Assembly (NCBI GenBank): GCA_003523185.1
Contig: DPGN01000021.1
Span: 95,436 to 159,435, forward strand
DNA length: 64,000 nt
Source of the DNA: Halieaceae bacterium
GTDB taxonomy: Bacteria > Pseudomonadota > Gammaproteobacteria > Pseudomonadales > Halieaceae
Reading direction: 5' to 3'
Shown here: positions 57,870 through 64,000 of the stretch, one piece after another
Layout of the letters: each line of letters opens with the position of its first letter
Numbering within the stretch: position 1 is the stretch's first letter
Notes under the pieces: generated by a model
What the model saw: the letters and a program-made list of their open reading frames with translations, nothing else
The model's database searches: none
Told to the model about the DNA's origin: nothing
Made by a program: the position numbers and the translations under genes

Positions 57870-58739
57870 TTGTGGCAATTACCGGGAGTGACACGGTTGA
57901 TATCGACACTTCGCGATAGCTTATTCTCAAAACGCCCTGATAGTACGCTTTACCATTACACGTCGTTACCGGGTTTGATGGGGATCATCGAGTCTCGACA
58001 TTTACGCGCATCCGAACTGCGCTACATGAACGACTCTACTGAGCTGGTCTATGCTCTCAATTTGTTGGATACAGCGATAACGGCGCGATCACGACACGGC
58101 TCGTCTGCAACGCAGTTTTTGACCAGTTTCTCCCAATGGCTACACAGTCAAATTAACCAAGGACCGATGCTTTTTTCAGCCTCCTTTCGTGCCAACGGCA
58201 ATTTACTCAGCCAGTGGCGTGGGTACTCCAACCATGGAAAAGGTGTGAGCCTAGGCTTCAATCACGAGACGATTCAGTCGCTGGCAGTGGCACAGGACTT
58301 TTACCTTGGGCAATGCCTTTACGACTCCCAAAAGCAGCATGACCTCGCCTTTAAGATCGTTGACTGCCTAATATCGATGTACCAAGAAGGTGAAGACGTT
58401 AACGCTATTTTCCTGAGCATTGAGGCGGATCTAATGACTATCTGCGCCTTATTAAAACATCCGTCTTTCGCTGAAGAGCAAGAGTGGCGACTCATTTCGC
58501 CCACGTTCACATCAACCGCTGATGCGCCCGTTGCCTTTCGAGAGGGGAAGGCCATGCTTGTGCCTTATTACCTCTTCGATCTGGAGTTGGACGGGATGAT
58601 CAAATTGGATCACGTTTTTGTTGGCCCAACACCAAACGCGGCGCTGTCCGTAAATGCTTTGATGCACTACCTGACAAACAAGAATGCAAGACCCGAAAAG
58701 GGGATCAGCGATAGCAAAATCCCCTATCGACCGCGCTAA
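57870..58739 (+). CDS. DUF2971 domain-containing protein
   Basis: A 289-residue cytoplasmic protein of the DUF2971 family. Typical features are LYHYTSLPGLMGIIESRHLR, ASELRYMNDSTEL, SFRANGNLLSQWRGYSNHGK and the C-terminal VFVGPTPN. The family has no established enzyme activity; it sometimes occurs in defence-linked or phage-linked loci, which is not evident here. The start is TTG; GTG at 57888 is equally possible. Confidence 0.8.
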   Translation: MWQLPGVTRLISTLRDSLFSKRPDSTLYHYTSLPGLMGIIESRHLRASELRYMNDSTELVYALNLLDTAITARSRHGSSATQFLTSFSQWLHSQINQGPMLFSASFRANGNLLSQWRGYSNHGKGVSLGFNHETIQSLAVAQDFYLGQCLYDSQKQHDLAFKIVDCLISMYQEGEDVNAIFLSIEADLMTICALLKHPSFAEEQEWRLISPTFTSTADAPVAFREGKAMLVPYYLFDLELDGMIKLDHVFVGPTPNAALSVNALMHYLTNKNARPEKGISDSKIPYRPR

Positions 58740-58780
58740 CTGACACGTATTGATAGAAGGGTACGGACGACGCTGCCAAC

Positions 58781-61700
58781 CTAACTTTCTGAGAGGGTAA
58801 ATAGATCCGTATTACCGCCTTTGGCTACCACATTGTCCGTACGCGTTTTCTCCGAAACAAATCGATATAAATAGTGAGGTCCCCCAGCTTTTGGGCCGGT
58901 ACCTGATAGCCCTTGGCCTCCGAACGGGTTCACTCCAACGACAGCGCCCACGGTATTGCGATTGATATAGGTATTACCCACCTGGGTGTTGTCAAATACC
59001 GTTTGGGCAACACCGTCTATGCGGCTATGAATACCCAGGGTGAGTCCATAACCTGACGCTTTGATATCGGCTAGCACATCGCGTAGCTCTGATTTCTTGT
59101 AGCGAATGATATGCAAGATGGGACCGAAGACTTCGCGTTCTAACTGACCGAGGCGATCTATTTCGTAGATTTGCGGCGCAACAAAATGACCGTTGGTTAA
59201 GTTGGGGTCGAGTGAAGCCTCGGACAAAAGCCGCCCCTCCCGGCATATTCTGTTTGTGTGCTCTTGGATGAGCTGCTGGGCCTCGACATCAATGACAGGT
59301 CCTACATCGGTTCGGAGTTCCATTGGATCGCCAACGTTAAGCTCATGCGTTGCACCGTGTAGCATGTCGATCACCGCGTCAGCGATGTCCTCCTGTAAAT
59401 AGAGCACGCGCAGGGCACTGCAGCGCTGTCCCGCGCTTTGAAACGCCGAAACGATAACGTCATCGACAACCTGCTCAGGCAGCGCCGTTGCATCCACGAG
59501 CATCACGTTTAGGCCGCCAGTTTCAGCGATGAGTGGAATGATGGCTCCATCGCGGGCAGCGAGCTGCCGATTGATGCGCTTTGCGGTTTCTGTGCTGCCT
59601 GTAAACGCCACGCCTGCAATACGATCATCAGCCACTAGGGCAGCCCCTACGCTTTTGCCGCCGGGGAGAAGATGCAGAATGTCCTCGGGGATTCCGGCCT
59701 CATGCAATAATTTGACTGCCTTAAAAGCAATCAGGGGTGTCTGCTCTGCAGGTTTTGCGACGACTGCATTGCCGGCAACCAGGGCGGCGCTGACCTGTCC
59801 CATGAAAATAGCCAGGGGGAAGTTCCAAGGACTAATGCAGACAAAGACGCCTCTTCCGTGGAGACTGAGCGTGTTAAGTTCTCCGGTCGGACCTGGAAGT
59901 TTTATTGGGTTGCTAAAGTTCTCTCTTGCTTGTTGCGCGTAGTAGCGGCAGAAATCTATTGCTTCGCGCACTTCAGATAGCGCATCTTCGAGGGTCCGGC
60001 CTGCCTCCGATACGATGACTCCCATCAGTTCGGGTATTTGCGCCTCCAATAGCTCAGCTGCACGCTCCAGGCACTCGGCTCGATGGTGAGCGCCGCGCAG
60101 ATCCCAGCGGGGCTGTGCGGAAACTGCTAGTTCGATTGCTTTGTCCTGCTCTTCTTGGCCAGCTGAGGCAACGAAACCGACTGTCTCGCCGGAGGCGGGA
60201 TTGATAACGGGGCTCAGTTCGCTCGTGACAGACTTGCCACCGACAATAGGTCTCGCCTCTGTGGCTTGTCGCGGTGACGTCAATCTCAGAAGAAGATCCT
60301 TGACCACCGAGGGGTCGTTCAAATCAAACCCCAGCGCATTGAGCCAGGGCGCGGACTCTTGGGCATATAATTGTCTTGGCAGCGGAATCTTTGGGTGCCG
60401 CCGTTGGGACACGGCTAATACCTGATCGATTGGATCCCTATTGAGTTCGCTCGCCGGAACGCTCGCGTCTAGAAATCGGTTCACAAAGGAGCTGTTGGCA
60501 CCATTTTCTAGCAACCGTCTGACGAGGTAGGGCAGCAGGTCCTTGTGATTACCGACAGGGGCATACACACGGATTGGCGTACTTGCGTCAGACTTCGACA
60601 GCTGCGCGTAAAGTAAGTGACCCATCCCGTGTAAACGCTGGAATTCAAAGTCGGTATTGTCTTGGGCTAGCGCCTTTATCATTGAGACGGTATGCGCGTT
60701 ATGAGTTGCGAACTGTGGAAATACGGCGCCAGGCGCACTCAACAGCTTTGCCGCGCAAACTTGGTAGGAAAGGTCGGTGTTGCATTTGCGAGTAAATACT
60801 GGGTAATCGGGCAGTCCCAACTCCTGTGCGTGCTTGATCTCCCTGTCCCAGTACGCGCCCTTTACCAGCCGAACCATCAAACGCCGATCGGTTTCTCTCG
60901 CCAGAGCGATAAGCCAGTCACATGTGGCTACCGCCCTTTTCTGATAGGCCTGTAGGACAAATCCCAGACCATCCCAATCAGAGAGATCAGGGTCTCGAGC
61001 TAGGGCCTCAAATAGATCAAGGGAAATATCGAGTCGCTCTGACTCCTCGGCATCAATCGTCAAGCTGAGACCGCCTGCTCTTGCCATCGTAGCCAGTTGC
61101 TTAACCTGCGGCAGTAGCTCTGACATGACTCGATCGTACTGGCTGAAGGCATAACGTGAATGTAGCGCAGACAGTTTGATGGATATTCCGTCCGCGCGAG
61201 TGATGTCGCCCCCGGCGTTGGCGTCCGCTAGTACACGAATTGCCTCGGCATAGGCATCAAAATAGCGTTGCGCGTCGCTCGCGGTGCGAGCCCCTTCGCC
61301 CAGCATGTCGAAAGAAAAACGGGTGCCGGGCCTGTTCGCTGCGCGACCTTTACGAATAGCCTCCTTAATTGTGCGCCCCAGCACATACTGGCCTCCCATG
61401 ATTCTCATGGCTTGTAGGATTGCTCGCCGGACGACAGGTTCTCCCAGTTTTCTCGTCAGGGTTTGTACCCAGGAGCCCGTGTCTTCGGTGGTCTCACTTC
61501 CAAGTGCCACCACCCGTCCGGTCAGCATGAGCCCCCAAACAGAGGCATTCACAAAGCGAGATGAGGATGCGCCCTGATGCGATCCCCAGTCTCCCGAGCG
61601 GATTTTTTCTGCGATGAGCTGATCAGCCGTCGCCTCATCCGGTACACGGAGCAGGGCCTCGGCCAAGCACATGAGCGCGACACCTTCCTTGTTGGACAGT

Positions 61701-61900
61701 CCAAACTCCTGCAGGAACGCGTCCAGAGTTCCGGCTTCTTGGCTGCGCTTACGACAATCTTCGACCAGAAGGGTCGCTTGGTCGCTAATAGTGGTTTTTA
61801 CCTCAGGGTCTAGGTCGCTCTCTTGCAGCAATCGGTTGACCACCTCCGCCTCGTCTGCATGCGTTTGAGTGCGTATGTACTGCCTCAGTTCTTCTGCCAC
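58781..61900 (-). CDS. putA: Bifunctional proline dehydrogenase / P5C dehydrogenase PutA
   Basis: A 1039-residue bifunctional enzyme that oxidises proline to glutamate. The PRODH barrel (about residues 100-450) includes RLVKGAYWDREIKHAQELG, FATHNAHTVSMIKAL and YLVRRLLENGANSSFVNR. The ALDH half (about 540-1010) includes the catalytic Cys827 in SAGQRCSALRVLY and GLNVMLVDATALPEQ. It lacks the N-terminal ribbon-helix-helix DNA-binding domain of enteric PutA, so it cannot self-regulate. The divergent Lrp-family gene 139 bp away is the likely activator. Confidence 0.95.
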   Translation of the reverse strand: MAEELRQYIRTQTHADEAEVVNRLLQESDLDPEVKTTISDQATLLVEDCRKRSQEAGTLDAFLQEFGLSNKEGVALMCLAEALLRVPDEATADQLIAEKIRSGDWGSHQGASSSRFVNASVWGLMLTGRVVALGSETTEDTGSWVQTLTRKLGEPVVRRAILQAMRIMGGQYVLGRTIKEAIRKGRAANRPGTRFSFDMLGEGARTASDAQRYFDAYAEAIRVLADANAGGDITRADGISIKLSALHSRYAFSQYDRVMSELLPQVKQLATMARAGGLSLTIDAEESERLDISLDLFEALARDPDLSDWDGLGFVLQAYQKRAVATCDWLIALARETDRRLMVRLVKGAYWDREIKHAQELGLPDYPVFTRKCNTDLSYQVCAAKLLSAPGAVFPQFATHNAHTVSMIKALAQDNTDFEFQRLHGMGHLLYAQLSKSDASTPIRVYAPVGNHKDLLPYLVRRLLENGANSSFVNRFLDASVPASELNRDPIDQVLAVSQRRHPKIPLPRQLYAQESAPWLNALGFDLNDPSVVKDLLLRLTSPRQATEARPIVGGKSVTSELSPVINPASGETVGFVASAGQEEQDKAIELAVSAQPRWDLRGAHHRAECLERAAELLEAQIPELMGVIVSEAGRTLEDALSEVREAIDFCRYYAQQARENFSNPIKLPGPTGELNTLSLHGRGVFVCISPWNFPLAIFMGQVSAALVAGNAVVAKPAEQTPLIAFKAVKLLHEAGIPEDILHLLPGGKSVGAALVADDRIAGVAFTGSTETAKRINRQLAARDGAIIPLIAETGGLNVMLVDATALPEQVVDDVIVSAFQSAGQRCSALRVLYLQEDIADAVIDMLHGATHELNVGDPMELRTDVGPVIDVEAQQLIQEHTNRICREGRLLSEASLDPNLTNGHFVAPQIYEIDRLGQLEREVFGPILHIIRYKKSELRDVLADIKASGYGLTLGIHSRIDGVAQTVFDNTQVGNTYINRNTVGAVVGVNPFGGQGLSGTGPKAGGPHYLYRFVSEKTRTDNVVAKGGNTDLFTLSES

Positions 61901-62039
61901 GACCGAATGCCTTTTTGAAGTATTTAAATCTGAATTATCACCATAATTGTCAGTTTTAATTGCTTATTATGGCTTTTTTGCAATATAAAAAATTGAAAAA
62001 AGTGAAATTAAAGCATTTTATTCTGTTATAGTTCCCTGC
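61901..62039. promoter_or_regulatory. Divergent AT-rich putA-regulator promoter region
   Basis: A 139-bp, strongly AT-rich region between putA and the Lrp-type gene, with many A/T runs, as expected for Lrp-family binding. A TATAGT box at 62027-62032 lies only 7 nt before the regulator ATG, and no Shine-Dalgarno sequence is visible, so that gene may be transcribed as a leaderless mRNA. Confidence 0.5.
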
Positions 62040-62510
62040 ATGAAATTAGACCGCATCGACCGCAAAATTCTTGAGCTTCTGCAGCAGGATGGCCGACTAT
62101 CAAACGTGAAGCTTGCGGACAAAGTGGGACTGAGTCCTACACCCTGTCTGGATCGTGTTCGTAGACTGGAGCGCGAGGGATACATTCTGGGGTACGTTGC
62201 GCTTGCTGATCCCCACAAGCTTAACGCCTCGACAGTCGCTTTTATTCAAGTGCATTTAACTAATACCAGTACCGCCAATCTCCGTGAATTTTCAGAAGAG
62301 ATGCGATCGCTTTCAGAAGTTGAGAGCTGTCACATGGTAGCTGGGGGGTTTGATTTTCTGTTGAAGATCCGCTGTTCAGATATGCAGGACTATCAAAGGT
62401 TTCTAGGCGAGAAATTAGCGATGATCCCTCTGATCGATCAAACACATACTTACGTTGTCATCGAAGAAGTTAAGTCCGAAACAGCAATAGGCCTCAAAAA
62501 CGTGGCATGA
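62040..62510 (+). CDS. Lrp/AsnC family regulator (PutR-like)
   Basis: A 156-residue Lrp-family regulator. The N-terminal winged HTH shows LDRIDRKILELLQQDGRLSN followed by VKLADKVGLSPTPCLDRVRR. The C-terminal RAM ligand-binding domain includes SEVESCHMVAGGFDFLLKIR. Its divergent position next to putA and its AT-rich spacer suggest a proline-responsive activator of putA, as in alphaproteobacterial PutR. It has no visible ribosome-binding site. Confidence 0.88.
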   Translation: MKLDRIDRKILELLQQDGRLSNVKLADKVGLSPTPCLDRVRRLEREGYILGYVALADPHKLNASTVAFIQVHLTNTSTANLREFSEEMRSLSEVESCHMVAGGFDFLLKIRCSDMQDYQRFLGEKLAMIPLIDQTHTYVVIEEVKSETAIGLKNVA

Positions 62511-62626
62511 CTTTGCCCTCTGGTTTCTGAGCACTACCTTGCAGCATTCGCGGCAACTCGTCACAACACGTTAACGTTTTTCATATCGCGTTTGATTCGA
62601 TATTCGCTCAATGTATTGGGGCCTCA

Positions 62627-63499
62627 TCACAAAATCCGCGCTCTGATAGAACGTAACACTCTCTCAAAGACCCCTCTTTCCCGGTACGAAGGGTTTTTAT
62701 CAGCAAACTGTATGCGCGCATTACTTTTCATCATGCTGAGATATGCGGCGGGAAGGAAACGCTTAAGTCGCCAGATGGTTCTATCGCTAAAGCGAGTGCC
62801 GGCAAGAATATAGTGCTTGCCAATGCGCGAATCGTTGTAAACGGTTGTCGCAATACTTTCTGCAGTAATGCCAGTTCCCGCATGGAGCCTGGCGGCTATC
62901 TTTGCAGCGTCAGGATTGTCACTGCGCATACCCTTAGCCAGGTTGCTCTGAAAGAACGTAGGGCATACAACTGATACTTTTACCCCATAAGGATCGAGCT
63001 CACTCAGGAGTCCTTCAGAGAAGGCCACCATGCCTGCCTTTGAGACGTTATAGGCTGACATGCTCCCCATATGTAATAGCCCGGCCATAGAAGCTACATT
63101 GATAAGGAGCCCTTTGCTTTCTTTTAACAGGGGCACACAGACATGGCAGCCTTTCACGGCCCCCATTAAATTGATGTCCACAGTCCACTGAAAGTCCTCT
63201 ATCGGAAACGTATCAATACCCCCGCTGGCCCCCACCCCTGCGTTATTAATCAGTACATCCAGCCCTTGCCAGCGCTCGGAAATTAGAGCGACCAATTCCT
63301 GCCATTGGGTATCACTGGTGATATCGAGGTGCTGAAAAAAACAATCGTTGGCATATTCCTCGTTTAAATGGGCGGCGACTTTTTTTCCCTCCTCATCCTG
63401 AATGTCCGCTATACAAACGGACCAACCCTCACTGGCATACTTTTTCGCCAGAGCTAGCCCTAGGCCACTTGCGGCTCCGGTAATAAGAATACGTTTCAT
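62627..63499 (-). CDS. Short-chain dehydrogenase/reductase (SDR)
   Basis: A 290-residue classical SDR. The NAD(P)-binding TGAASGLGLAL lies at residues 7-17, NNAG in DVLINNAGVGASGG, and the catalytic Ser (about 138) with YNVSK (Tyr and Lys four apart) in NVASMAG and SMSAYNVSKAGMVAF. The C-terminal tail is basic (KRFLPAAYLS). The substrate is not known. It is the last complete gene of the window. Confidence 0.9.
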   Translation of the reverse strand: MKRILITGAASGLGLALAKKYASEGWSVCIADIQDEEGKKVAAHLNEEYANDCFFQHLDITSDTQWQELVALISERWQGLDVLINNAGVGASGGIDTFPIEDFQWTVDINLMGAVKGCHVCVPLLKESKGLLINVASMAGLLHMGSMSAYNVSKAGMVAFSEGLLSELDPYGVKVSVVCPTFFQSNLAKGMRSDNPDAAKIAARLHAGTGITAESIATTVYNDSRIGKHYILAGTRFSDRTIWRLKRFLPAAYLSMMKSNARIQFADKNPSYRERGVFERVLRSIRARIL

Positions 63500-63807
63500 C
63501 TAAAAGGCACTCCGGTATTCGTCAAAGAATAAGCTGAACAATAGAGAATAAGGCATGGAAGTACGAGGTATAGGCCGATCGCGCCCTAATTCTGTTGCAG
63601 CTTTGATTGGAGGACCATGCGATTCGGAGAGGAATCAGTGTCTTTTCTAGGTTTTGGTAGGACCAGCCAGATTGCCTTCAATCGCCATTGCCTCTGGCGA
63701 TTGAACCCTGCGGGCGCCTTCGCTTTGCTGCGGCGGACTAAACACTCCTAAGGTCGTGTTTTTCGACTGGCTTCGCCAGCTCGAGAGTGTGATAACCCTT
63801 CAAACAC

Positions 63808-63836
63808 AAGAAAGCCCGCTTAAAGCGGGCTTCTTT
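63808..63836. terminator. Bidirectional Rho-independent terminator
   Basis: AAGCCCGC and GCGGGCTT form an 8-bp stem around a 5-nt loop, with T-rich ends on both strands (TTCTTT plus; TTTCTTG minus). It lies just downstream of the tRNA 3'-end fragment as read on the minus strand, where a tRNA terminator would be expected. Confidence 0.75.
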
Positions 63837-63841
63837 ATGTT

Positions 63842-63888
63842 TGGTAGGACCAGCCAGATTCGAACTGGCGACCTCTACCATGTCAAGG
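63842..63888 (-). pseudogene. 3' fragment of a tRNA-Val(GAC) gene
   Basis: Read on the minus strand: the anticodon loop TTGACAT (anticodon GAC), the 3' side of the anticodon stem, a variable loop, a complete T-arm (CCAG stem, TTCGAAT loop, CTGG stem), the 3' acceptor strand TGGTCCT and the terminal ACCA. The 5' half is missing: the sequence upstream cannot form the anticodon stem (GAGCC instead of CTACC), D-arm or 5' acceptor strand (AGGACCA expected). It is therefore not a functional tRNA. Confidence 0.7.
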
Positions 63889-64000
63889 CTCACAGAACTC
63901 GCCACAACACGCAAGGACGTGGCTAAAGTTATCACCTGAGTGGTTCTGGGATGGTCTGATTTAAAAGTATAAAACCTATTTTGCCAGTCGCTACTAAATG

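Larger units (their letters stand above)
63500..64000. repeat. Gene-free region of tRNA-Val-derived repeats (copy R2)
   Basis: About 500 bp without a supported gene. The 19-nt sequence TGGTAGGACCAGCCAGATT occurs twice, at 63655 and 63842. The first copy is followed by R2a (63695-63770), similar to the left part of R1 near 53545; the second by R2b (63859-63919), nearly identical to the right part of R1. A clear terminator hairpin lies between them. The repeat looks like a tRNA-associated element or integration scar, but no integrase is present. Confidence 0.65.

Noticed and set aside
63842..63920. A functional tRNA-Val gene
   Set aside because: The T-arm and 3' end are intact, but the 5' acceptor strand, D-arm and 5' anticodon stem are absent.
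63738..63935. 65-residue minus-strand ORF
   Set aside because: It is a translation of the tRNA-Val fragment, terminator and repeat. The peptide VEVASSNLAGPT is typical of spurious ORFs over such sequence.

Overview
The window looks like the chromosome of a marine gammaproteobacterium, possibly near the OM60/NOR5 (Halieaceae) or SAR92 groups. That placement is inference from gene content: acyl-CoA catabolism, many secreted or TonB-type proteins, a malonyl-CoA decarboxylase, an FbpABC-type iron transporter and PutA with an Lrp-type regulator. I see no rRNA, complete tRNA, insertion sequence, integrase, prophage or CRISPR array. Genes are tightly packed, often in short operons, and most long gaps contain only hairpins or repeats.

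Layout. 0-2 kb: a TetR regulator followed by a zinc-independent NADP oxidoreductase. 2-9 kb: a secreted beta-propeller/amidohydrolase, a small secreted protein, a LysR regulator and a Tat-exported PhoX/DUF839 protein. 8.4-14 kb: a five-gene minus-strand operon (alpha/beta hydrolase, EamA transporter, Tag-like DNA glycosylase, copper amine oxidase lipoprotein, MOSC protein), preceded by a Nudix hydrolase. 15-18 kb: two small secreted proteins and malonyl-CoA decarboxylase. 17.8-24.2 kb: a sugar operon (GH2 enzyme, LacZ, GPH symporter) with a structured leader. 24.2-36 kb: a minus-strand catabolic region (aminotransferase, thiolase, oxidoreductase, TetR, aldehyde dehydrogenase, SMP-30 protein, acyl-CoA synthetase, enoyl-CoA hydratase) with one plus-strand 2OG-Fe(II) oxygenase. 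36-46 kb: a TonB-receptor-like outer-membrane protein, a metallo-beta-lactamase-fold protein, a YghU-type GST, a truncated oxidoreductase, a LysR regulator, a second GST and several membrane proteins. 46-51 kb: a ferric iron ABC transporter and a beta-hydroxyacid dehydrogenase. 51-58.7 kb: secreted hypotheticals, DgkA, a choice-of-anchor lipoprotein with a collagen-like N-terminus, an ACR3 efflux protein and a DUF2971 protein. 58.8-63.5 kb: PutA, its divergent Lrp-type regulator and an SDR. 63.5-64 kb: repeats built from the 3' end of a tRNA-Val.

The most notable item is at 34909-36066 on the minus strand. What looks like two separate ORFs is one continuous redoxin-family reading frame interrupted by a single in-frame UGA. 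The UGA sits exactly where the first cysteine of the redox CxxC motif belongs (FYRGFW-UGA-PPC), and a SECIS-like hairpin with a G-initiated loop follows about 15 nt downstream. I read this as a selenocysteine (UxxC) redoxin fused to an N-terminal domain and C-terminal membrane segments. Other notable items are a pair of TGAA-N5-TTCA operators for the aldehyde-dehydrogenase/TetR operon, a long hairpin plus direct repeat in the leader of the lac-type operon, a truncated third copy of the NADP oxidoreductase, and mosaic tRNA-derived repeats about 10 kb apart.
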